Source: Ignavibacteria bacterium
Lineage (GTDB): Bacteria > Bacteroidota > Ignavibacteria > Ignavibacteriales > Ignavibacteriaceae
Assembly: GCA_030693705.1 (NCBI GenBank)
Contig: JAUYAB010000086.1
Span: 1-42,228 of the forward strand
Length of the DNA stretch: 42,228 nt
Direction: 5' to 3'
Below are positions 34,870-42,228 of this stretch, piece after piece. Position 1 is the stretch's first letter. Each line of letters starts with the position of its first letter. The translations under genes and the position numbers were made by a program. The notes under the pieces are model-generated. The model searched no databases. It worked only from the letters and a program-made list of their open reading frames with translations, and was not told where the DNA came from.

Positions 34870-35667
34870 TTATTTCTTTGCCTGTATTTTTCCGTTCAAT
34901 CCTTCAAAGGCGCTTAACTCGGCATCAATTGCACCCACAATAACTTTGGTCTTAACTTTAACCGGAACTTTCAGATCATCATCGGAGAGCCATATCACTA
35001 TAGTTCCTTCGCTTTTAAACAAACCACCTTCCTGCACTAACGGTTCAACCATCAGGCAATCGAACGTTCCGGCGCCCACGGTAATTCTTTCTTTCCCAAG
35101 AAAACGAACATCTAAATCGTACACTTTATCTTTATAGAAATTTTGAAGATGTACTTTATCACCGGTTTTCATTTTCGAGTAATTGAATGTTCGCGCTAAA
35201 TAAAAAGCCGAAATAATATCGTTCACATATTTGGGAATATCATACGATCCGCCGGATGTTTTCGCTTTTCCTTTTCGCTGATCAAAAAAAGCGGAGAAAT
35301 CTCTCGAATAATTTCCTTCACGGATGTGCTGCTCAAAACGCCATGGGAAGATTCCCTCCACATCAATATACGTTTCATAGCGGTCGCGCACTTTATAGAT
35401 CCAATCAAAATTGGGAACGGAATTCACTTCGAATATAACTTTGTAAGTATCTCTTCCGGTAATTTTTTTTATTTCCGGGATTCGCATGGTAGCCACACCG
35501 GCAGTAACAAATCCGTACTTTACATCGAAGGTTAATTTTTCACCAACTTTAAAAGCTTTATTCTCAATTTTTCTGAAATTAGCTCCTGAGTTCTGACCCA
35601 AAAGCTTCCCGCTAACCAAAAGGAAAATCAAACATCCGGACAGGATCGGGAAAAGAAATTTTTTCAT
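34870..35667 (-). CDS. DUF3108 exported protein
   Basis: A periplasmic protein of 265 residues. The signal peptide (FPILSGCLIFLLVSGKLLGQ) is followed by a DUF3108 domain: FKVGEKLTFDVKYGFVTAGV, the DRYETYIDVEGIFPWRFEQH block, and FLGKERITVGAGTFDCLMVE near the end. DUF3108 has a lipoprotein-localisation-like beta fold and is often encoded with envelope or glycosyltransferase genes; its ligand is not known. An internal Cys in SGCL might suggest a lipoprotein, but the hydrophobic stretch continues past it. Its ATG overlaps the stop of the glycosyltransferase gene (TAATG). Confidence 0.85.
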   Translation of the reverse strand: MKKFLFPILSGCLIFLLVSGKLLGQNSGANFRKIENKAFKVGEKLTFDVKYGFVTAGVATMRIPEIKKITGRDTYKVIFEVNSVPNFDWIYKVRDRYETYIDVEGIFPWRFEQHIREGNYSRDFSAFFDQRKGKAKTSGGSYDIPKYVNDIISAFYLARTFNYSKMKTGDKVHLQNFYKDKVYDLDVRFLGKERITVGAGTFDCLMVEPLVQEGGLFKSEGTIVIWLSDDDLKVPVKVKTKVIVGAIDAELSAFEGLNGKIQAKK

Positions 35668-36713
35668 TAAAAGTCTCCGTTCTTTTGAAGCAACATATAA
35701 TTTTTTTTGATTTCGGCAAAAACTTCGTCAATTGAAATTGAAGCCATACAGTTTAACTTTTCGCATTGTTCGCGTGTACAATTGGTGCAATTTATCGTCG
35801 GTTCAAAGATGGATTTCTTTTCGGTGAACGGTCCCCAGCGTCGCACCGAACAAGCATCGATCTTGGGATAAAACCCGACAACATATTTTTTTAGTGCTGC
35901 CGCAATATGCAACGGTCCGGTTGAATTTGAAATAAAGATTGCCGATCTCTCAATTAAAGCAATTAGCGAAGGGAGCGAAAAAAGTCCGGCAACATTTATG
36001 CTGTTTTCATTCACCACGAGCGATTGACAAATTTCTTTTTCGCTTGCCGAACCGGTAATTAAAATTTTAGTGTTCAGTGTTAAAAGATTTTCTACCAACT
36101 GCTTCATTTTGTTCAACGGCAAATCAACGGCGCTTCCGCCGCTGCCCGGGTGAACAATGACGAGCGGCTTCGAGTTATCAATTTTATTTTCAAGAAAAAA
36201 TTGTTGAACGTCGCGTTTCCCTTCTTCGCTGATTTGGAGGTGAAAATCGGCTTCACCAAAAGTTAGTTGTTTATCGATGTCGAAAACTTTTAACAGATTC
36301 AAATTGTATTGCAGTTCATGGCGTTCGGCATATTTGCGATGTTCATAAATCTTTTTTGTAAAGAAGAAAGAATAGGAGCGGTATCCTGTTCCGATGCGGT
36401 TTTTTATTCCGGTAAGAAATAAAATGAACGCTATTCTGAAAGTCGGGTAGACTACGATGCAGCTATCGAATTTTTTTGATTTTATTTTGCGCACGTTTGA
36501 GATCAGCGTTGGAGTATTATCGATTTCATCAAGCGTAATTACATCGTCGATGAAAGGATTATTTTTTACTAAATCAACCGTGTAGTTTTTTACAAGAAAG
36601 GTAACTTTACAACCGGGAAATTTATTTTTAATCGCCTGAGCAAGCGGAAGTGAAAGAACTACGTCCCCAATTCGGTCGGTGCGCACAAGCAATATGTTTT
36701 TAGGAGTAATCAT
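35667..36713 (-). CDS. Family 9 glycosyltransferase (heptosyltransferase-like)
   Basis: A cytosolic or peripheral GT-B enzyme of 348 residues, most like ADP-heptose:LPS heptosyltransferases. Motifs are ILLVRTDRIGDVVLSLPLAQ at the N-terminus (family 9 nucleotide-sugar hallmark region), VIVHPGSGGSAVDLP (~184) and the C-terminal ISNSTGPLHIAAAL with FYPKIDACSVRRWGP. The C-terminal Cys-rich CTNCTREQCEKLNC tail resembles that of heptosyltransferases that retain several Cys. It is probably used in lipopolysaccharide core synthesis, in line with lptE nearby. Its start overlaps the DNA glycosylase stop (ATGA). Confidence 0.88.
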   Translation of the reverse strand: MITPKNILLVRTDRIGDVVLSLPLAQAIKNKFPGCKVTFLVKNYTVDLVKNNPFIDDVITLDEIDNTPTLISNVRKIKSKKFDSCIVVYPTFRIAFILFLTGIKNRIGTGYRSYSFFFTKKIYEHRKYAERHELQYNLNLLKVFDIDKQLTFGEADFHLQISEEGKRDVQQFFLENKIDNSKPLVIVHPGSGGSAVDLPLNKMKQLVENLLTLNTKILITGSASEKEICQSLVVNENSINVAGLFSLPSLIALIERSAIFISNSTGPLHIAAALKKYVVGFYPKIDACSVRRWGPFTEKKSIFEPTINCTNCTREQCEKLNCMASISIDEVFAEIKKNYMLLQKNGDF

Positions 36714-37321
36714 TTTTTAGAAATAAACGGATTATCTTTTATATAAAATCGCCAGGGCAAATCTATTGATTTCTTAATTCCAATTCTTGAGGTACAAACA
36801 ATATTTTTTTTCGAGACTTTCTCTCCTTCCGTAATAAAAATATCATTGCCGCAGAGGTCAGTTCCGTTCTCAAGTTTTGAAATACCAAACGCTTTGCAAA
36901 TTTTTCCCGGACCGTTGGTCAAATTTAATAATTCTTTTCTTGTAACTTCATTTTTTAGAAATCTTCTTTGCGCCATTAAATCGATTCCTTCAACCGGTTC
37001 AAGCGCGCGGATTAATACTGCCGAACCGATCCCTTCTTTATCGCACACAACGTTGCAGCAAAAATGATTTCCATAGATAAAATAAACATACAATTTCCCG
37101 CCGGAAGCAAACATCAATTCATTTCTTTTTGTTATACCGTTAAACGAATGAGACGCTTCATCATCCTTTTCTGTGTAAGCTTCAACTTCAACTATTTTTC
37201 CTGCCAAATATTTTTGGTTGAATCTTCTTACAAGATATTTCCCCGGAAGTTTTTCAGCTACATGAAGCGCATCTTGTTGATAAAAATTTTCCGGTAATTT
37301 TTGAGAGTGTTTACTATTCAT
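36710..37321 (-). CDS. 3-methyladenine DNA glycosylase (AAG/MPG family)
   Basis: It excises alkylated and deaminated purines in base-excision repair. At 203 residues it has the family length. Key blocks: IVEVEAYTEKDDEASHSFNG (43-62, catalytic Glu ~47), TKRNELMFASGGKLYVYFIY, the NVVCDKEGIGSAVLIRALEP segment and LTNGPGKICKAFGI. This eukaryote-like MPG family is common in bacteria. It is in an envelope operon by position only; no functional tie to its neighbours is apparent. The stop overlaps the following glycosyltransferase gene. Confidence 0.92.
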   Translation of the reverse strand: MNSKHSQKLPENFYQQDALHVAEKLPGKYLVRRFNQKYLAGKIVEVEAYTEKDDEASHSFNGITKRNELMFASGGKLYVYFIYGNHFCCNVVCDKEGIGSAVLIRALEPVEGIDLMAQRRFLKNEVTRKELLNLTNGPGKICKAFGISKLENGTDLCGNDIFITEGEKVSKKNIVCTSRIGIKKSIDLPWRFYIKDNPFISKK

Positions 37322-37348
37322 TTGAGAATGAGAAGTGAAACTTTGAAG

Positions 37349-38050
37349 TTAGTCAAGGTTATACTTGGCTTGAAGTTCAGAAATTCTTGCAAGGAAGTAT
37401 TCTTTTTTTGCCGGGTTTTTGGGGATTAAGCGCTTGTACATCTCAATCGCTTCTTGGAATTCTCCCTGCGCGACATAAATTTTTGCAAGTGTTTCAGAAG
37501 CTATTTTTACCTCTGAAGGAAAGTCGGAATCCTTTTCGATTTCCCTTGTCTGATGTTCCGGCGGTGGCATTTTTATTGCCGCAATTTGTTCGGCAATTTC
37601 ATCAAGCCGGTCTTCAAAATTATTTTCTACGATCAAAGGTTCGGAATCATAAATATCCGATGCGCTTTTTCCTTCGTCAAAATCATTTTCAAAAGTAAAA
37701 GGTTGGCGTGGAATTTTACCGAATGCCGAGCGAAGTTTTTTACTTGATGCAACTTCTTCGGCAAAAAAATTATAAGAGGTTTCAGAGTTGATCAGTTCGC
37801 ATCCTTTTTTAAAGGAAGCTAACGCCTCGTCATACTGTCCGAGCATAGTTAAAGCCTTGGCAAGCACAATATAAGCGGTTGGATAATTTGGGAAAAGACC
37901 AAGACCTTGAGTTAATATTTCAACGGCTTTCTCTACGTTATTAGCAAAAATCTCCGTGTTTGCCTCTCTGACAAACAACGGAGATTTTTTATTATACTCG
38001 TAAATTAAACTTACTTTTTCATCGAAAATATTCTTTGCGGTCTTTCCCAC
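37349..38050 (-). CDS. TPR-repeat protein
   Basis: A soluble protein of 233 residues with no signal peptide. Two tetratricopeptide units lie near the N-terminus (~18-85: AVEILTQGLGLFPNYPTAYI, ALTMLGQYDEALASFKKG) and another pair at the C-terminus (AKIYVAQGEFQEAIEMYKRL). The acidic, low-complexity middle (~110-185) is probably disordered. It likely works as an adaptor. The start is a GTG 8 bp after the stop of the family 2 glycosyltransferase gene; its position suggests a link with that membrane enzyme, which is inference. Confidence 0.75.
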   Translation of the reverse strand: MGKTAKNIFDEKVSLIYEYNKKSPLFVREANTEIFANNVEKAVEILTQGLGLFPNYPTAYIVLAKALTMLGQYDEALASFKKGCELINSETSYNFFAEEVASSKKLRSAFGKIPRQPFTFENDFDEGKSASDIYDSEPLIVENNFEDRLDEIAEQIAAIKMPPPEHQTREIEKDSDFPSEVKIASETLAKIYVAQGEFQEAIEMYKRLIPKNPAKKEYFLARISELQAKYNLD

Positions 38051-38058
38051 TTTAAAAC

Positions 38059-39510
38059 CTATTTTTTAGAATAGGCATGTCTGATGGAAGTTACCGAGAC
38101 GAAAGAAAACCCGATAAAGAATAACAACTGGAACGGAATGGCAGCAATTTCTAAAAAGTAAATTGAAGAGCCGATGCCAACCAAACAATAAAGCGCCATA
38201 ATCAATTCTACAATTACGGATGGTTCCAACTTTTTGTTCACGTATTTGTTGTTTGACCATGAATCTTTTTGATCGACAACTTTAAATTTCGGAGTTCTAA
38301 CAAATTCACTTTTTCTACTTAACAAACCTTCAATTACCGCACGTGAATTATTAACCGCAAAGCCCATACTTCCCGCCATAAAGAGCGGAAAGAGAACAAT
38401 CTTTTTGCGCCAGTCGGTTCTAATATCTTTTTGCGAATAAAGATAAAACATAAAGGAGCCGATGAAAGCAAGAATAAAAATTGACATTACGGCAAAATAT
38501 GCTTCATGCGAACCGCTGTTCTTAATAAAGATTAACGGAACATTCAGGATTGCGGCTAAAAGAATAAACGGGAACGCCAAATTATTTGTTAGATGAAAAG
38601 TCGCTTGAAGTTTTACTCTCAAAGGTAATTTTGATTTAAGAACCATCGGGAGAATTTTCTTCGCGGTTTCGATAGCGCCTTTTGTCCAGCGGAATTGCTG
38701 AGCTTTTAACGCATTAATTTCTGATGGTAATTCTGCAGGAGAAGTTTCATCACGGAGGAAAACAAATCTCCAACCCTTTAATTGCGCGCGATAACTTAAA
38801 TCTAAATCTTCTGTTAACGTATCGGCATGCCAGTTACCGGCGTCTTCAATACAACTTCTTCTCCAGATACCGCCGGTTCCGTTAAAGTTGATAAAAAATC
38901 CGGCTTTGTTTCTTACGTTCTGTTCGATAACAAAGTGCCCGTCGAGAGCTAATGCTTGAGCTTTAGTTAAAATTGAATAATCGCCGTTAAGATGTTCCCA
39001 GCGGGTTTGTACCATGCCGATTTTTTCATCGGTAAAATGAGAAAGTGTTTTCTTTAAAAAATCTTTTGCGGGAATAAAATCTGCGTCAAAAATGGCAATG
39101 TATTCGCCTGTCGCAGTTTTCATTCCTTCTTTTAACGCACCGGCTTTATAACCTTCGCGCAACTCTCTACGTACGTGAAGAATGTTGAATCCGAGCGCTA
39201 TCTTTTCAGCAACCTTGTTAGCTACTAAATTTACGGTTTCATCAGTTGAGTCGTCGAGAACTTGAATTTCCAAATTGTCTTTCGGATAATCGATCTCGCA
39301 AACAGAATCAATTAACCGTTCAACAACATATAACTCATTGTATAATGGTAGCTGGATTGTCACCTTCGTACCAGGATTAATCTCAACATCCGCAGCGGGT
39401 TTAACGTTTTTGTATTTGTTGTAATAGTAGATCATAAAAAATCCATGACTACTAAACACAAATAAGATGAACAATGAAACGAAATATGAGATAAGTACTA
39501 TCTCATCCAT
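38059..39510 (-). CDS. Family 2 glycosyltransferase (cellulose synthase/CslA-like)
   Basis: A membrane-embedded processive-type glycosyltransferase of 483 residues. One N-terminal helix (~5-30) precedes the GT-A domain with DDSTDE (86-91), FDADFIPA (DxD at ~142), LTEDLDLSYRAQLKGW (~233-248) and QQFRWTKG (~270), the D,D,D,QxxRW set of cellulose/mannan synthases. Three or more hydrophobic helices follow. The TQLPLYNE-like start of the domain (TIQLPLYNELYVVERLID) recalls CslA-type beta-mannan synthases. There is no PilZ domain. The product is unknown. GGAG precedes the ATG. lptE lies 20 bp upstream and a TPR gene 8 bp downstream. Confidence 0.88.
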   Translation of the reverse strand: MDEIVLISYFVSLFILFVFSSHGFFMIYYYNKYKNVKPAADVEINPGTKVTIQLPLYNELYVVERLIDSVCEIDYPKDNLEIQVLDDSTDETVNLVANKVAEKIALGFNILHVRRELREGYKAGALKEGMKTATGEYIAIFDADFIPAKDFLKKTLSHFTDEKIGMVQTRWEHLNGDYSILTKAQALALDGHFVIEQNVRNKAGFFINFNGTGGIWRRSCIEDAGNWHADTLTEDLDLSYRAQLKGWRFVFLRDETSPAELPSEINALKAQQFRWTKGAIETAKKILPMVLKSKLPLRVKLQATFHLTNNLAFPFILLAAILNVPLIFIKNSGSHEAYFAVMSIFILAFIGSFMFYLYSQKDIRTDWRKKIVLFPLFMAGSMGFAVNNSRAVIEGLLSRKSEFVRTPKFKVVDQKDSWSNNKYVNKKLEPSVIVELIMALYCLVGIGSSIYFLEIAAIPFQLLFFIGFSFVSVTSIRHAYSKK

Positions 39511-39530
39511 AACTTCTCCTATAAATTAAA

Positions 39531-40073
39531 TTACCAACCTGACACAGTATCTAACAGAATATCATCACTTATTTTATTAATTGCTTCTTGAATGCCTGAA
39601 GTTCTTTCCGAAATTCCACCGGAATAATCACCATAGTTAGAGAATTGCTTTTCAAAAACGGTTCGCCTTTTGACCAAATCTTTGAAAGTAACTTGAACAG
39701 TAATCGTTAATCTTCTTGACGCAACATTTTCCCCGGCAGAAACAATTGCCGGAACATCTGTAAGTGAAACAATAACACATTCAAGAAGCGCATCGGCGCT
39801 GCTTTTCTCAGAAATTTGTAGATTGTTATCGTCTATAAATTTCTGAGTTAATTTTTCAGTAAGTAATTCTCTCAATCCCGGTTCAGCCGAACCGCTTCGA
39901 TCTTCGGCAAAAGGGATTGCAATTGTTTTTAGATGTGGAGCAACGGAAGCTCCGGAAAATGAATAAGGGCATCCGAAACACCCCGCAAAAATACTGAATA
40001 TTCCGATGAGAAACAACAAAATGAACGGTTTTAGAAACGATCCGGATTTGATAAAATTATTCGTTATTTCCAC
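39531..40073 (-). CDS. lptE: LptE-family LPS assembly lipoprotein
   Basis: It plugs the LptD outer-membrane translocon that inserts lipopolysaccharide. The 180-residue form has a signal peptide ending in FAGC (Cys32; Cys35 is an alternative), then YSFSGASVAPHLKTIAIPFA, the family start seen across Bacteroidota LptE, and GLRELLTEKLTQKFIDDNNL. The end GGISERTSGIQEAINKISDD also fits. The start is a GTG. It sits 14 bp after the sigma-54 activator gene. LptD is not in the window. Confidence 0.88.
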   Translation of the reverse strand: MEITNNFIKSGSFLKPFILLFLIGIFSIFAGCFGCPYSFSGASVAPHLKTIAIPFAEDRSGSAEPGLRELLTEKLTQKFIDDNNLQISEKSSADALLECVIVSLTDVPAIVSAGENVASRRLTITVQVTFKDLVKRRTVFEKQFSNYGDYSGGISERTSGIQEAINKISDDILLDTVSGW

Positions 40074-40087
40074 TTTTTGCCAACTTT

Positions 40088-41185
40088 TTAAAGGTGATAC
40101 TCTTTTATTTTTCTGTACAACGTTCGCTCGCTGATTCCCAAAATTTCAGATGCAATTCTTTTATTCCCTTTTGTTTTTTCAAGAGCAAGTATAACCGCTT
40201 TTTTGCTCGCCTCATCAAAACTTTGAACCACATCGGGTTCATCTTTTATTTCAAGATTTTCTTTTTCTTTTTGTAAAAGAATTTCTTTTATGTCGAGGAT
40301 GTCTTTCTTCAGTTCAAAGAGGGCGCGATAAATGAATTCCCTCTCAACCTCCTCGGAACTTTTTCGAGTAACAACAGGAAAGTTCATAGAAGTTTCCAAC
40401 TTCGGAGTTGGAATAATCTGCTCGAAAATCTCTTTCGTGATCCTTGCATTTTTTGTAAGTGCTATTGAAGTTTCAACAGCGTTTTTTAATTCGCGCACAT
40501 TGCCGGGCCACGGATAATCGTGCAAATAATCTAAAGCTTCGTCTGAAAAAACCGGTTTTGCAGTTTTATTATCTTCAGCAAATTTATCTGCAAAGAAGTA
40601 GACTAATTCAAAAATATCGATCTTCCTTTTCCGGAGCGGCGGAATGTGAATCGTTACTGCTTTTAAGCGGAAAAAGAGATCTTCCCTAAATCTTTTTGCA
40701 TCAACTTCGTTTTGTAAATCTTTATTGGTCGCAGCAAGAAAACGGACATCAACTTTGGTAAGCGTCTCTGCCCCGATGCGCATAAATTCCTTCGTCTCGA
40801 TCGCGCGGAGTAGTTTTACTTGCGTTGTGATCGGCATTTCGGCAATTTCATCGAGGAATAAAGTTCCGCCGTTTGCAAGTTCAAAATATCCTTTGCGTGC
40901 ATCGGTTGCGCCGGTAAATGATCCTTTTGTATGACCAAATAATTCGCTTTCCAAAATTCCTTCCGGAATTGCACCACAGTTAACGCTTATCAACGGTTTC
41001 TCTTCACGTCGGCTTGCGCTATGAATTGCCCGTGCAAAAACTTCTTTACCTACTCCACTCTCACCGAATATCAAAACAGAAATATCGGAAGCGGCGACCT
41101 GAATGATGATATCCATCAAGTCGTGAATTTCTTTTGACTTTCCGACGATTCCGAATTTTTTTTGTAGTTGTTCTATGGTCATCAT
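40088..41185 (-). CDS. Sigma-54-dependent activator lacking a receiver domain
   Basis: A transcription activator of 365 residues. The AAA+ domain starts almost at the N-terminus: Walker A GESGVGKE (41-48), the sigma-54 contact loop as GSFTGA (88-93), Walker B GGTLFLDEI (106-114) and the PWPGNVREL motif (~227). A Fis-type helix-turn-helix (KGNKRIASEILGISERTLYR) closes the protein. No receiver, GAF or PAS domain precedes the ATPase, so control must come from a partner protein, as with PspF, or from expression level (inference). A coiled segment (~290-320) lies between the domains. ATG at 41185 or 41182 are equally possible. No clear sigma-54 promoter is seen nearby. Confidence 0.92.
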   Translation of the reverse strand: MMTIEQLQKKFGIVGKSKEIHDLMDIIIQVAASDISVLIFGESGVGKEVFARAIHSASRREEKPLISVNCGAIPEGILESELFGHTKGSFTGATDARKGYFELANGGTLFLDEIAEMPITTQVKLLRAIETKEFMRIGAETLTKVDVRFLAATNKDLQNEVDAKRFREDLFFRLKAVTIHIPPLRKRKIDIFELVYFFADKFAEDNKTAKPVFSDEALDYLHDYPWPGNVRELKNAVETSIALTKNARITKEIFEQIIPTPKLETSMNFPVVTRKSSEEVEREFIYRALFELKKDILDIKEILLQKEKENLEIKDEPDVVQSFDEASKKAVILALEKTKGNKRIASEILGISERTLYRKIKEYHL

Positions 41186-41205
41186 TTATATTGAGTTTAC
41201 TTCTG

Positions 41206-41213
41206 CAAAAATA
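41206..41213 (-). promoter_or_regulatory. Possible Bacteroidota-type -7 element for the sigma-54 activator gene
   Basis: Minus-strand TATTTTTG fits TAnnTTTG and lies 20 bp upstream of the start codon, within a 122-bp gap that is the longest in the right part of the gene run. No matching -33 element is obvious. Confidence 0.25.
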
Positions 41214-41307
41214 AGAAATAAATCGATTGTATAAAGAAAGATGAAAAAGTTTGGAGAAGAATTCATGGATCGAGGTTGATAATCTGCTGATAATTTTAAT
41301 GTCGTCT

Positions 41308-42003
41308 CTACTTTGAAACGATTCTACCGTTTAGTTGAAAATCGTTATTTACTTTTTCGAGAATTTTTTCGGCTGATTTTTTATCCTCAAATTTGCCAAG
41401 GTAGACCACGTTAAAAATTGTTCCCGCTACATTTTTTTCAACCAATTCAACTTCGTATCCGGAATCCTCAAGATCGGTTTTCAACGCTTCAGCATTTTTA
41501 CTATTGCTGAACGCACCGACTTGAATAGTGAATTTAAAGTTTTCTGCTTTAGCAGAAACAGTTTCTTTCTCTTCATTTTCATTTGAACTTACCAGCGAAA
41601 CTTTTTCGATCGAAGCAAGATAGGTTGAGTTTGGATAATCGGTTTTTAATTTGTTCCAATAGAAAGCGGCTTCTTTCTCATCTCCAACGGCGGTGTAGTA
41701 ACTATAGATTCGAAAAAGCGCGGCATCGGCATAATTTGATTTTGGAAACACTTGAATAATTTTCTGATATTTTTCGTTAGCTTTTATACCATCTTCGGTG
41801 AGAAGTGCAGAGAGAAAAAGTAATGAAGGATCTCCCGGATTCCGCTTCATTAAAGGCTGAAGTTCTTCTTTAACTTCGTTGCCTTTCCCTTCTTCAACTT
41901 TTTTTAACAGCGGAACAATATTGTATTCCTGCGAAAAGGATTTTTCCGTAAAAAAGAAAAGTAGCGTTGCAAAGACAATAAAATTTTTAAATGACTTTAT
42001 CAT
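41308..42003 (-). CDS. TPR and SPOR domain exported protein
   Basis: An exported protein of 231 residues: a signal peptide (FIVFATLLFFFTEKSFS) and a TPR-like helical region (~25-125: YADAALFRIYSYYTAVGDEK) are followed by a linker and a C-terminal SPOR domain (~150-231: FKFTIQVGAFSNSKNAEALK, with VYLGKFEDKKSAEKIL). SPOR domains bind denuded glycan strands and locate proteins to the division septum or cell wall. It follows miaB by 13 bp. Similar SPOR proteins are often near cell-envelope genes; the exact function is not known. Confidence 0.85.
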   Translation of the reverse strand: MIKSFKNFIVFATLLFFFTEKSFSQEYNIVPLLKKVEEGKGNEVKEELQPLMKRNPGDPSLLFLSALLTEDGIKANEKYQKIIQVFPKSNYADAALFRIYSYYTAVGDEKEAAFYWNKLKTDYPNSTYLASIEKVSLVSSNENEEKETVSAKAENFKFTIQVGAFSNSKNAEALKTDLEDSGYEVELVEKNVAGTIFNVVYLGKFEDKKSAEKILEKVNNDFQLNGRIVSK

Positions 42004-42016
42004 TCAAATCCAATTA

Positions 42017-42228
42017 TTAAACTGCTAATCTTACTTCGGTAGGATTTTTTCTATCGATAACCGAGACGAGTGAACCAAATAACGTTGCCGAAGTTGCACG
42101 GTTAATTAAAACCCCAACATAATCTCCTTCTCCAATATTTTCATCACGCGGGAAAATAACAACTTTATTCGAGTCGGTTCTGCCGGATAAAAAGTCTTCT
42201 GATTTTTTACTTGAACCTTCAACCAAAA
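42017..42228 (-). CDS. miaB: tRNA methylthiotransferase MiaB, C-terminal fragment (cut by window edge)
   Basis: Only the last ~70 residues are inside the window. They are the MiaB ending: VEGSSKKSEDFLSGRTDSNK, VVIFPRD, and the TRAM-domain close YVGVLINRATSATLFGSLV. The full protein would be a radical-SAM enzyme adding a 2-methylthio group to N6-isopentenyladenosine-37 of tRNA. The gene starts beyond 42228 and heads the minus-strand run that also holds the related rimO. Confidence 0.88.
   Translation of the reverse strand, partial: LVEGSSKKSEDFLSGRTDSNKVVIFPRDENIGEGDYVGVLINRATSATLFGSLVSVIDRKNPTEVRLAV

Overview
The window looks like a chromosomal segment from the Ignavibacteria/Chlorobi side of the Bacteroidota. 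This is inferred from three cargo proteins ending in a type IX secretion (T9SS) type A sorting domain with the NYPNPFNPTT signature, from a Bacteroidota-type SecA, GWxTD and Omp85 proteins, and from many TTG/GTG starts. Everything here is read by eye; no database search was run.

Layout. (1) 1-4905, minus strand: a DUF2723 membrane protein and GlnE, translationally coupled. (2) 5122-14676, plus strand: DUF1003 protein, SecA, the P-II protein GlnB, a large TPR lipoprotein, a monofunctional transglycosylase, an AlbA_2-domain protein and a two-RCK potassium channel, closed by a strong intrinsic terminator at 14764-14803. (3) 14804-22779, plus strand: an accessory-looking region rich in short repeats. 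It holds a frameshifted small ORF, five in-frame 42-nt palindromic repeats, a small charged protein, a DUF4238 protein, a HEAT-like helical protein and three consecutive T9SS cargo genes. (4) 22780-42228, minus strand: a long, nearly gapless run. In transcription order it reads: the end of miaB, SPOR protein, sigma-54 activator, LptE, family 2 glycosyltransferase, TPR protein, 3-methyladenine DNA glycosylase, family 9 glycosyltransferase, DUF3108, CPBP protease, DUF2007, CdsA, RimO, GWxTD protein, PfkB kinase, Omp85 protein; then, after a 186-bp gap, UbiA, RNase HII, YraN and an MlaE-MlaF-MlaD lipid transporter.

Themes. Envelope biogenesis dominates: SecA (export), transglycosylase, LptE, Mla, Omp85, CdsA and glycosyltransferases. 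Nitrogen control appears as GlnE and GlnB on either side of secA. The T9SS cargo genes indicate that a T9SS exists in the cell, and the TPR lipoprotein might be one of its accessory parts.

Points most worth a second look: the 42-nt repeat array whose hairpin loops carry Shine-Dalgarno-like sequence complementary to the spacers; GlnE whose C-terminal catalytic motif is degenerate while the N-terminal one is intact; a terminator-like hairpin directly in front of the secA ribosome binding site; and short dispersed repeats that have entered coding sequence, in the same loop of two T9SS sorting domains and at the stop codon of mlaD.
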